Part shown: one piece after another, positions 16,020 through 23,514 of the stretch
Layout: each line of letters opens with the position of its first letter
Position numbering within the stretch: position 1 is the first letter of the stretch
Position numbers and translations under genes: made by a program
NCBI GenBank assembly: GCA_963792785.1
Contig: CAWBXO010000004.1
Span: forward strand, 744,001 to 808,000
Source of the DNA: CAWIMX01 sp963792785
Lineage (GTDB): Bacteria; Acidobacteriota; Vicinamibacteria; Vicinamibacterales; CAVVIG01
DNA length: 64,000 nt
Direction of reading: 5' to 3'
The notes under the pieces: model-generated
The model's database searches: none
What the model was told of the DNA's origin: nothing
The model's input: the letters and a program-made list of their open reading frames with translations, nothing else

Positions 16020-17668
16020 CGGTAGGTCACCGCGCGCGCCGGCAGGCGCACCGACACGGTCGTGCCCGAGCCCGGCTGCGAGCTCACCTGGATCTCGCCC
16101 TGGTAGTCGCTCACGATCCGGTGCACGATCGCGAGGCCGAGACCACTGCCCTTCGCGAACGTCCCGTGGAACGGCTGGAAGAGGCCGTCCAGCGCCTCGG
16201 CGGCGATCCCCACGCCCTGGTCGCGGACCGTCAGCACGACGCCTGAAGACTCGGGCTCGACGCTGCCGGTGAGCTCGAGGCGCCCGCCGTCGGGCATGGC
16301 GCGGAGTCCGTTGGTCGCCAGGTTCCAGACGATCTGCTTGATCTGCCCCTCGTCGGCCTCGTACCACAACTCGGCGCCCGGCAGGTCCACGTCGATCACG
16401 TGCCCCGGCTTGAGCTCCGAGCTGTTGCGCAGGAGCAGCGCCGTGTCGTTCAGGACGCGGCGCACGTCGAACCGCGCGATCGCGAACTTCTGCGGGCGCG
16501 CATACGCCAGGAACGATCGGATGGTCGAGTTCAGGCGCTCGGATTCGCGGAGCACGATGTCCATGAGCTGCTCCTGCTCGGCGCTGAGCGGCAGCTCCTG
16601 CCGCAGAATCTGGATCGACCCCGACATCGACGCCAGGGGATTGCGGATCTCGTGGGCGATGCCGGCGGCCATCTCGCCGACGGCGGCGAGCCGCTGCTGC
16701 ATCCCCGCGTCGCGCTCCAGCTTCTTGATCTCGGTGACGTCCTGAAAGGTGAAGAGAAAGCCCATCCGCCCGCCGGGGGCGTCGAGGTGGGTGACGGCGA
16801 GGCCCAGCTCCACGGGGCCGCGGCCGTCCGCGGTCTGGTAGCGGTACTCGGCGCGGGCCGGCCCGCCCGGCAGGTCCTCCGCCAGCTGGGCCACGAGGGA
16901 CTCGGGCAGCTGGAGCAGGTCGCCGACGTCGCGGCGGGACGCGGCGCCGGTGCCGACCCCGGTGATGGCCTCCGCCGCGCGGTTGAACGTCAGCACGCGC
17001 TGCTCGGTGTCGGTCGTCACGAGGCCGCCCTGCAGGCTGTTGATCACGTGCTGGTTGAGGGCCTGCAGGTCGGCAAGCTCGCTCGAGGCCGCCTGCAACT
17101 GGACGTCGACGGACCGCACGCGCTCGGCGAGCGATCCGCTCAGCAGCGCCACGGCAAAGAACCCGAACACGTTCAGGCCCACGATGAACTGCGCGGCCGA
17201 CTGCGCCGGCAGCGTCAGCGAGACGAGCCACGGATCGCTCAGCAGCCCCGACGCGGTCAGGTACTGCGCCAGCACCAGACCGCTGTAGAGCACCGTGCTG
17301 AACATGGCCACCAGCAGGCCGCCGCGGCGGGAGTTGACGACGCTGCCCGCGACGATGGGCAGCACGTACAGCGAGGAAAACGCGCTCGTGATCCCGCCGG
17401 TGAAGTAGATGAACGCCGAGACGACGAGCGCGTCGCCGGCCAGCTGCACGTCCACGAGCCACGCGTGCTGGTCCGCGAACCGCAGCAGGACGGCGTAGAC
17501 GGCCGTCAGGGCGTAGAGCATCCCGATCAGGACGAAGAACGGGTCGATCGGCAGCGACCCGGGCCGCCGGATCTGCGCCACCGTCGCGCCGCCGAGCAGG
17601 AGCGTGCCGACGACGGCCCGGAAGGCAATCAGCCACGCGAGCCGGCGCCGCAGATCGCTCGGCCCCAT
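16016..17668 (-). CDS. pilS: Sensor histidine kinase PilS
   Basis: 550 aa. About six membrane helices occupy residues 10-178 and form the PilS membrane sensor. A PAS domain (about 205-315), a HisKA with His339 in GIAHEIRNPLASMSGSIQ and a HATPase domain (N box WNLATNGLRAM, G1 DQGVGI, G2 GSGLGLA) follow. The HEIRNPLAS box is typical of kinases that partner NtrC-type regulators. It is coupled to pilR by an ATGA overlap and follows pilC by 1 nt. In Pseudomonas PilS senses PilA levels in the membrane; the same control loop is likely here but not demonstrated by sequence. Confidence 0.93.
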   Translation of the reverse strand: MGPSDLRRRLAWLIAFRAVVGTLLLGGATVAQIRRPGSLPIDPFFVLIGMLYALTAVYAVLLRFADQHAWLVDVQLAGDALVVSAFIYFTGGITSAFSSLYVLPIVAGSVVNSRRGGLLVAMFSTVLYSGLVLAQYLTASGLLSDPWLVSLTLPAQSAAQFIVGLNVFGFFAVALLSGSLAERVRSVDVQLQAASSELADLQALNQHVINSLQGGLVTTDTEQRVLTFNRAAEAITGVGTGAASRRDVGDLLQLPESLVAQLAEDLPGGPARAEYRYQTADGRGPVELGLAVTHLDAPGGRMGFLFTFQDVTEIKKLERDAGMQQRLAAVGEMAAGIAHEIRNPLASMSGSIQILRQELPLSAEQEQLMDIVLRESERLNSTIRSFLAYARPQKFAIARFDVRRVLNDTALLLRNSSELKPGHVIDVDLPGAELWYEADEGQIKQIVWNLATNGLRAMPDGGRLELTGSVEPESSGVVLTVRDQGVGIAAEALDGLFQPFHGTFAKGSGLGLAIVHRIVSDYQGEIQVSSQPGSGTTVSVRLPARAVTYR

Positions 17669-17669
17669 G

Positions 17670-18884
17670 TCAGGCCAGCTTGCTGATCAGGTCGAAGATC
17701 GGCAGATACATCGCGATGACGATGCCACCGACCACGACGCCGAGGAGCGCGATCATGATCGGCTCGAGCAGCGTCAGCAGCCCGGCCACCGCCGTATCCA
17801 CTTCGTCCTCGTAGAAATCGGCGATCTTGGCGAGCATCGTGTCGAGCGCGCCCGTCGCCTCGCCGACGCCGATCATCTGCACGACCATGGGCGGAAAGAC
17901 GCCGGTCTCCCTCAGCGGGGCCGCGATCGTCTCGCCGCGCTCGATGCTCTTGCGCGTCGTCATCACGGCGTCCTCGATGACGGCGTTGCCCGAGGTGCGG
18001 GCCGTGATCTCGAGGCCGTCCAGAATCGGCACGCCCGAGCTGATGAGCGTGGCCAGCGTGCGGCAGAAACGCGCGACGGCGATCTTGCGCATGATGTTGC
18101 CGAGCACCGGCAGCTTGAGCACGATGCCGTCCACGACGCGCCGCCCGCCCGGTGTCGCGTAGTAGCGCTGGAACACGAAGGCGGCGATCCCCGCGACGAC
18201 GGCAATCGGGATGAAGAATCTGACGAGGTTGTTGCTGAGCGCGATGACGACGCGCGTCGGGAGCGGCAGTTCGGCGCCGAGGCCCGAGAACAACTGGGCG
18301 AACGTGGGGATGACCTTCCAGAGAATCACGCCCACGACGAGGCCGGCGATCGCGATGACGGCCACCGGGTAGATCATGGCCGACTTCACCTGGCTGGCCA
18401 GTTTGACGGCCTTTTCGATGTACACCGCGAGCCGCTTGAGAATCGTGTCGAGGATGCCGCCCGCCTCGCCGGCCGCCACCATGTTGGTGAACAGGCCGTC
18501 GAAGGTCTTCGGGTGCCGCCGCATGGCGTCGGCGAGCGACGAGCCGCCCTCGACGTCGCCGCGCGTCTGGAGAATCACCGCGGCGAAGTTCTTGTCTTCC
18601 TCCTGGTTCCCGAGGATCTCCAGGCACTGCACGAGCGGCAGGCCCGCGTCGATCATCACGGAGAACTGCCGCGTGAACACGGCCAGGTTCTTGGCCGAGA
18701 CCTTCTTGCCGGTCTTGCCGACCGCTTTCTTCGCGGCCTCCTTGGTCTTGGAGGGGTTGATGCGCGTGACCATGATCTGGTCGCGGCGGAGCGCGGCCAC
18801 CGCCGCATCCATCGTGTCGGCGACGCGCTCGCCGGTCACATTCTGCCCGCCACGCGTGCGTCCCGAATAGGCAAATGTCGTCAT
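17670..18884 (-). CDS. pilC: Type IV pilus inner-membrane platform protein
   Basis: 404 aa with the two GspF/PilC domains. Each starts with an amphipathic helix and the motif FTRQFSVMIDAGLPLVQCLEIL (about 70-92) or FCRTLATLISSGVPILDGLEIT (about 275-297). Membrane helices are at about 175-195, 225-245 and 378-400. The N-terminal AYSGRTRGGQNVTGERVADT is the usual PilC start. It links the cytoplasmic motors PilB and PilT to the pilin pool. It lies 3 nt after pilT and 1 nt before pilS, so all are cotranscribed from the pilB side. Confidence 0.95.
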   Translation of the reverse strand: MTTFAYSGRTRGGQNVTGERVADTMDAAVAALRRDQIMVTRINPSKTKEAAKKAVGKTGKKVSAKNLAVFTRQFSVMIDAGLPLVQCLEILGNQEEDKNFAAVILQTRGDVEGGSSLADAMRRHPKTFDGLFTNMVAAGEAGGILDTILKRLAVYIEKAVKLASQVKSAMIYPVAVIAIAGLVVGVILWKVIPTFAQLFSGLGAELPLPTRVVIALSNNLVRFFIPIAVVAGIAAFVFQRYYATPGGRRVVDGIVLKLPVLGNIMRKIAVARFCRTLATLISSGVPILDGLEITARTSGNAVIEDAVMTTRKSIERGETIAAPLRETGVFPPMVVQMIGVGEATGALDTMLAKIADFYEDEVDTAVAGLLTLLEPIMIALLGVVVGGIVIAMYLPIFDLISKLA

Positions 18885-18887
18885 ACG

Positions 18888-20012
18888 CTAGCTCCTGAGG
18901 GGAGGCCTGTTCGTGCCCGTGTGCAAACCGGCGCCCGGCACCGTGCCGACGCCGCGCTTGATCATGTCCGTCAGCTCGTCCTTCAGGGACGACGCCGACA
19001 TCGCGGTCTCGAGCGAGATCAATCGCTTGTGGTAGAGGCTCGCCAGCGACTGGTTCGCCGTCTGCATGCCGGCCTTGTCCTGGCCGGTCTGCATCGCGCC
19101 GTAGATCTGGTGCACCTTGTCGTCGCGGATGAGCGCGCGGATGCCCGAGGTCGGCACCATGATCTCGAGCGACACGACGCGGCCCTTGCCGTCGGCCCGC
19201 GGCAGCAGCGCCTGACAGACGATGCCCTCGAGCACCAGGGACAGCTGCGTCCGGATCTGCGACTGCTGGCCCGCGGGAAAGACGTCGATGATGCGGTTGA
19301 TCGTCTGGGCCGCCGAGTTCGTGTGGAGCGTCCCGAACGTCAAGTGGCCCGTCTCGGCGATCTTCAGCGCCGACTCGACCGTCTCGAGGTCGCGCATCTC
19401 GCCGATGAGCACGATGTCCGGATCCTCGCGCAGCGCGGCGCGGAGCGCATTCGTGAAACTGCCCGTGTCGGCGTGCACCTCGCGCTGGTTCACAAGGCAC
19501 CCCTTGTGCGCGTGGATGTACTCGATCGGATCCTCAATCGTGAGGATGTGGCCGTGCCGCTCCGTGTTGATCTTGTCCAGCATCGCGGCGAGCGTCGTCG
19601 ACTTGCCGCTGCCGGTCGGGCCCGTGACGAGCACCAGGCCGCGCGGGCGGTCGGCGAGCGTGGCGAGCACCTGGGGCAGGCCGAGCTCGTCGAAGGTGCG
19701 GATTCGCTCGGGGATGAGCCGGTAGACGGCCGCGACGGCGCCGCGCTGGTTGAACACGTTGCAGCGGAAGCGCGCCAGGCCCCGGATGCCGAACGAGAAG
19801 TCGAGCTCGAGCGACTCCTCGAAGCGCTTCTTCTGGGCATCGGTCAGCACGCTGTACGCCAGCTGCTTGGTGTCCGACGGCGTGAGGACCGGCAAGTCCA
19901 TGCGCTCGAGCTCGCCGTGCACGCGGATCTGCGGCGGCGTGTCGGTCGTGATGTGCAGGTCGGACCCGTCCGCCTCGACCAGCGTCGTGAGCAATTCCGG
20001 CAGCGTAGCCAT
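18888..20012 (-). CDS. pilT: Type IV pilus retraction ATPase
   Basis: 374 aa, the length of PilT. N-terminal GSDLHIT PAS-like domain, Walker A GPTGSGKSTT, Asp box TIEDPIEYIH, Walker B PDIVLIGEMRD and the His box GHLTFGTLHTNSA are intact. The retraction-associated AIRNLIRE motif appears as GIRALIRDDK, with the central arginines kept. It lacks the N-terminal extension and zinc cysteines of PilB. It should power pilus retraction and twitching. Gap to pilB is 33 nt and contains heptamer repeats. Confidence 0.95.
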   Translation of the reverse strand: MATLPELLTTLVEADGSDLHITTDTPPQIRVHGELERMDLPVLTPSDTKQLAYSVLTDAQKKRFEESLELDFSFGIRGLARFRCNVFNQRGAVAAVYRLIPERIRTFDELGLPQVLATLADRPRGLVLVTGPTGSGKSTTLAAMLDKINTERHGHILTIEDPIEYIHAHKGCLVNQREVHADTGSFTNALRAALREDPDIVLIGEMRDLETVESALKIAETGHLTFGTLHTNSAAQTINRIIDVFPAGQQSQIRTQLSLVLEGIVCQALLPRADGKGRVVSLEIMVPTSGIRALIRDDKVHQIYGAMQTGQDKAGMQTANQSLASLYHKRLISLETAMSASSLKDELTDMIKRGVGTVPGAGLHTGTNRPPLRS

Positions 20013-20024
20013 TCAGACTCCTGA

Positions 20025-20045
20025 TTCGCGACGTGCGACGTGCGA
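20025..20045. repeat. Heptamer tandem repeat between pilB and pilT
   Basis: Three abutting 7-nt units, ttcgcga, cgtgcga and cgtgcga, fill the gap between the pilB stop and the pilT start region. The period is 7, not a multiple of 3. Confidence 0.75.
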
Positions 20046-21827
20046 CTACTTGACGGTCTCCCTGACCACTTCCTCGATCGTCGTGACGCCCAGCTGCACC
20101 TTGCGCAGCCCGCTCCCGCGGAGCGTGATCATCCCTTCCTCGATCGCCTTGCGGCGCAGCTCGAGGCCGGAGGCGCCGACCAGAATCAGCTCGCGGAGCT
20201 CCTCGCCGATCTCCATCACCTCGTAGAGGCCGACGCGGCCCTTGTAGCCCGTGTTGTTGCAGCGCTCGCAGCCGGCGCCCTTCATCGGCGTCACCGTGTT
20301 CGCGTCCTCCTGCGAGTAGCCCGCCTGGACGAGGGCCGCCGGCGCGAGCGGCGCCGCCTCCTTGCACTGCGTGCAGATGCGGCGCACCAGGCGCTGGGCG
20401 CAGATGAGATGCACGGAGCTCGCGACGAGGAACGGCTCGATGCCCATGTTCATGAGACGGTTGATCGTGCTCGGCGCGTCGTTCGTGTGCAGCGTCGAGA
20501 GCACGAGGTGGCCCGTGAGCGCGGCCTTGACCGCGATCTCCGCCGTCTCGAAATCGCGGATCTCGCCGACGAGGATGATGTTCGGGTCCTGCCGGAGAAA
20601 GGAGCGGAGCGCGGCCGCGAAGTTGAGGCCGATGCTCTCGCGCACCTGCACCTGGTTCACGCCGACAAGATTGAACTCGACCGGATCCTCCGCGGTCATG
20701 ATGTTCGTTTCCGGCGTGTTGATCTTCGAGATGGACGAGTAGAGCGTGTTCGTCTTGCCGCTGCCCGTCGGGCCCGTCACCAGCACCATGCCCCACGGCC
20801 GCTGGATCGCCGTTTCGAACTTCGTGAGCGACTCCTGCTCGAACCCGAGCTTCGTCATGTCGAGCATCAGCTTTTCGCGGTCGAGGAGTCGCATGACGAT
20901 CTTCTCGCCGAAGAGCGTCGGGAGCACCGACACACGGAAGTCGATCTCCTTCGGCGTGCCGCTCTCGTTGAACCGGATCTTGATGCGCCCGTCCTGCGGC
21001 AGCCGCTTCTCGGCGATGTCGAGCTTCGACATGATCTTGACGCGCGAGACGATCGCGTCGCGGTACTTCATCGGCGGACTCATGATGTTGTAGAGAATCC
21101 CGTCGATGCGGTACCGGACGCGCAGCTCCTTCTCGTACGGCTCGATGTGAATATCGCTCGCGCCCTTCTGGATCGCCGACATCAGCACCACGTTCACCAG
21201 CCGCACAACCGGCGCGTCCTCGCCCTGCTTCGCCAGGGCCTCGGCGCTGATCTCCTGCAGCTCCTCGAGGACCTCGACGTCCCCGGTCTCCTCGAGCGCC
21301 TGCAGCTCCTCGAGGCCCTTGCTCGCCATCTCGAGCGCGCTCGACCCGGTCGGCGTGATCGACGACGCCGCCGCCGCGGCCGCCGCCTTGGCCGCTTTCG
21401 CCCCGCCCGGGTAGTACTTCGCGATCGCGTCGATGACCGCCGTCTCCGACGCCACCACCGGCTCCACGTTGTAGCCGGTCATGAACTTGATGTCGTCCAT
21501 CGCGAAGACGTTCGTCGGATCCGTCATCGCGATCGTCAGCGTCGCGCCCGACCGGCTGAGCGGCACAATCTGATACTTCTGCGCCGTCTCCGCCGGAATG
21601 AGCTTGATGACGCCGGGATCGATGTCGAACTGCGTGAGGTTGATCGACGGGACGCCGTACTGCTTGCTGAGAAGGGCGGTTATCTCCTCGTCCTTCACGA
21701 ACCCCATTTTCACGAGGTTATGGCCGAGCTTCCCCCCGTTGGCCTTCTGAGCGTTCAGGGCCTGCTGGAGCTGCTCTGGCGTGATCCGCTTCTCCTTAAG
21801 GAGAAGCTCACCGATGCGGACGGGCAT
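20046..21827 (-). CDS. pilB: Type IV pilus extension ATPase
   Basis: 593 aa. An N-terminal MshEN (T2SSE N-terminal) domain has RIGELLLKEKRITPEQLQQAL and GKLGHNLVKMG, the pattern that binds c-di-GMP in MshE/PilB homologues. An Ala-rich linker and the ASDIHIEPYE region lead to Walker A GPTGSGKTNT, Asp box TAEDPVEFNL, Walker B PNIILVGEIRD and the His box GHLVLSTLHTNDA. The tetracysteine zinc motif is CTQC plus CERCNNTG. It drives pilus assembly. It is the first gene of pilB-pilT-pilC-pilS-pilR. An in-gene 20-bp palindrome lies near its start. Confidence 0.95.
   Translation of the reverse strand: MPVRIGELLLKEKRITPEQLQQALNAQKANGGKLGHNLVKMGFVKDEEITALLSKQYGVPSINLTQFDIDPGVIKLIPAETAQKYQIVPLSRSGATLTIAMTDPTNVFAMDDIKFMTGYNVEPVVASETAVIDAIAKYYPGGAKAAKAAAAAAASSITPTGSSALEMASKGLEELQALEETGDVEVLEELQEISAEALAKQGEDAPVVRLVNVVLMSAIQKGASDIHIEPYEKELRVRYRIDGILYNIMSPPMKYRDAIVSRVKIMSKLDIAEKRLPQDGRIKIRFNESGTPKEIDFRVSVLPTLFGEKIVMRLLDREKLMLDMTKLGFEQESLTKFETAIQRPWGMVLVTGPTGSGKTNTLYSSISKINTPETNIMTAEDPVEFNLVGVNQVQVRESIGLNFAAALRSFLRQDPNIILVGEIRDFETAEIAVKAALTGHLVLSTLHTNDAPSTINRLMNMGIEPFLVASSVHLICAQRLVRRICTQCKEAAPLAPAALVQAGYSQEDANTVTPMKGAGCERCNNTGYKGRVGLYEVMEIGEELRELILVGASGLELRRKAIEEGMITLRGSGLRKVQLGVTTIEEVVRETVK
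21788..21807. repeat. Perfect 20-bp palindrome in the start of pilB
   Basis: GCTTCTCCTTAAGGAGAAGC is its own reverse complement and covers codons 7-14 of pilB (ELLLKEK). In RNA it can fold into a tight hairpin a few nucleotides inside the ribosome footprint of the ATG at 21827. It also contains a Shine-Dalgarno-like AAGGAG. Confidence 0.7.
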
Positions 21828-21836
21828 GCAGCCTCA

Positions 21837-21865
21837 AAGCTATCCGGACTGACAAAAACTGTCAA
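21837..21865 (-). promoter_or_regulatory. Candidate sigma70 promoter of the pilB operon
   Basis: The minus strand has a perfect -35 TTGACA (21865-21860), a 17-nt spacer and a weak -10 TAGCTT (21842-21837). The start would fall about 3 nt before the ATG. The -35 overlaps TGTCA-type words shared with the pilA upstream region. A GAGG 4 nt before the ATG argues for a start further upstream, so this is tentative. Confidence 0.35.
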
Positions 21866-21872
21866 TTTTGAC

Positions 21873-22907
21873 CTAAAACGTCAGTCTTAGGTCGGATCCC
21901 CAGCCGTTCCGGCCCTCGACGGTGCCTCGCGTCAGGAACCCGTCGAGGAACACGCCGCTCGCCATCGTGACGCTCAGGCCGCCCGACACCGCACGTGGTG
22001 CGTCGCCTTTCGTGCTCGTCGTCACGCCGCCCCGCACGCCCAGATGGCTGCGCAGCAGCCACGCCTCGGCGCCGACGGCGACCTGCCGCTCCTCGCCAAA
22101 CGGCCCGGCGTTCGTCGTCAGGTCCGCGTCGGCCGCCACCGTCACGGCGCTCAGCACGCCCGTGAACGGCATCGTCACCGACACGCCGGCCCGGACGCGC
22201 CGCCTGAGCTCCATGCGGCTCGCGCCCTCGCCGAAGACCGGCGAGCGCAGGTTCCGCGCGGCGACTCCGACGCGCACGCCCCCGAAGCGCACCATCGCGC
22301 CGAGATCGAGATCCGCGTGCGTCTCGCCCGGCCCGTCAAGGGCGTCGGCGCGGGCCACCGAGCCCTCGCCCGCCGACACGTCCTCGACGGCCGCGTGGCC
22401 GCGCAGGAGCTTGACGGTGGTGGCGACCACGAGATGGTCGCCGACCGACTGGCCCACGGTAATCCCGTACTGGGAGACCGACAGCGCGCCGAGGGACACG
22501 CCCGCAGATCCTTGATCTTGTCGGTCAGTGGAGGGGGTATCTGTAGTGGTGGGTACTGTCTCCTGGCGGATACGAACGCGGTAGTAGCTGACGCCGAGCG
22601 CGGGGTAAACGATCGAGACCCCGGTGGTGCGGCCGTCCACGAACGGCTGCCCCGCCCGGCCCGCGCCATCGGCATCGTCGGGCCGGGACACGTCCTGGCG
22701 CTCGAGGATGGCGCTGAAGAGCGCGCCGCCGGCGAGGCCCGCCGGATTCCACCAGACGGCCGAGGCGTCGTCGGCGACGCCCACGAAGGCGCCTCCCATG
22801 CCCTGGGCGCGAATGCCGAGCGTGTCGAAGGATTGCGCGCGGGCCGGAACGGCCCACGCGAGCGCGAGGAGGACGAGGACGGCGCGGGCGGCGCGGGCGC
22901 GCTTCAG
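21873..22907 (-). CDS. Outer-membrane beta-barrel protein (UPF0164/TraF-like)
   Basis: About 344 aa. A clear signal peptide (KRARAARAVLVLLALAWAVPARA) precedes SFDTLGIRAQGMGGAFVGVADDASAVWWNPAGLAG. This is the FadL/PorV/UPF0164 hatch motif, with alternating beta strands to a terminal Phe. The only codon that places the signal peptide correctly is CTG at 22907; no ATG, GTG or TTG is available, so this is a rare start or a miscalled base. The CTG overlaps the TGA of the arginine decarboxylase gene (cTGA), so the two are translationally coupled. Its substrate is unknown. It ends 45 nt before pilB. Confidence 0.75.
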   Translation of the reverse strand: MKRARAARAVLVLLALAWAVPARAQSFDTLGIRAQGMGGAFVGVADDASAVWWNPAGLAGGALFSAILERQDVSRPDDADGAGRAGQPFVDGRTTGVSIVYPALGVSYYRVRIRQETVPTTTDTPSTDRQDQGSAGVSLGALSVSQYGITVGQSVGDHLVVATTVKLLRGHAAVEDVSAGEGSVARADALDGPGETHADLDLGAMVRFGGVRVGVAARNLRSPVFGEGASRMELRRRVRAGVSVTMPFTGVLSAVTVAADADLTTNAGPFGEERQVAVGAEAWLLRSHLGVRGGVTTSTKGDAPRAVSGGLSVTMASGVFLDGFLTRGTVEGRNGWGSDLRLTF

Positions 22908-23455
22908 CCGACCAGCACCGCGGCCGCCACGACGGTGGTCCACAGCCCCTTCTTGTCGCCCACGGCCGTCTGGGTGACGTTCTGCGTGCGGACGATCTGG
23001 TTGGACAGCCGGTAGACTTCCTTCTTTTCGTCCCAGCTCTTGTCGGGATCGAAGTCCAGCCCGAGGGTCGTCGCGAGCATCTCGGCGGCCAGCTCCTCCG
23101 CGTAATCGCCGGCGATGTCCTCGCTCTCCCCGAAGCTGTGATGCTCGGAGAGGTAGCCGTAGAGGTCCTTGTCGCGCGGGATGGCGACGCCGACCGTCGC
23201 GGCGATGAGCCGGTGCGGCTCGCGCGTGGCGGCTTCCGACATCACGACGAACGTGACCTGGCCGGGCTCGAGGCGCTTCACGGCCTGCGTCCGCGAGAGG
23301 ATGCGGCACCCGGGCGGAAAGATGCTGGAGACGCGGACGAGGTTGCACGCGGCAATGCCGGCCGAGCGGAGCGCCAGCTCGAACGAGGTCAGCTTCTCCC
23401 GGTGCTTGCCCACACCTTTGGTGAAGAACATTTCCTTGGGAACGAATCCGACCAC
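22904..23455 (-). CDS. Pyruvoyl-dependent arginine decarboxylase
   Basis: 183 aa from the GTG at 23455, chosen because AAGGAG lies 7 nt upstream. It has FFTKGVGKHREKLTSFELALR and LVRVSSIFPPGC, the PvlArgDC self-processing site: cleavage between Ser43 and Ser44 turns the second serine into the pyruvoyl group. The C-terminal half has VVMSEAATREPHRLIAATVG and the EDIAGDYAEELAAEM helix. It converts arginine to agmatine, the first step to polyamines. The family is best known from archaea but also occurs in some bacteria, including chlamydiae. A good sigma70 promoter lies just upstream. Confidence 0.93.
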   Translation of the reverse strand: MVGFVPKEMFFTKGVGKHREKLTSFELALRSAGIAACNLVRVSSIFPPGCRILSRTQAVKRLEPGQVTFVVMSEAATREPHRLIAATVGVAIPRDKDLYGYLSEHHSFGESEDIAGDYAEELAAEMLATTLGLDFDPDKSWDEKKEVYRLSNQIVRTQNVTQTAVGDKKGLWTTVVAAAVLVG

Positions 23456-23485
23456 GTCACGCTCCTTGTTGCACGGGGACTTTGC

Positions 23486-23514
23486 ATGGTAAACAGCCGG
23501 TTTGACCAAGTCAA
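23486..23514 (-). promoter_or_regulatory. Sigma70 promoter of the arginine decarboxylase gene
   Basis: The minus strand has -35 TTGACT (23514-23509), a 17-nt spacer and -10 TACCAT (23491-23486). The predicted start is near 23479, giving a leader of about 24 nt with AAGGAG. The -35 region is part of a palindrome TTGACTTGGTCAA and overlaps the stop codon of the upstream membrane-protein gene. Confidence 0.6.

Noticed and set aside
21828..21872. Sigma54 promoter for the pilB operon
   Set aside because: No GG-N10-GC element with TTGC was found; only a sigma70-like TTGACA is present.
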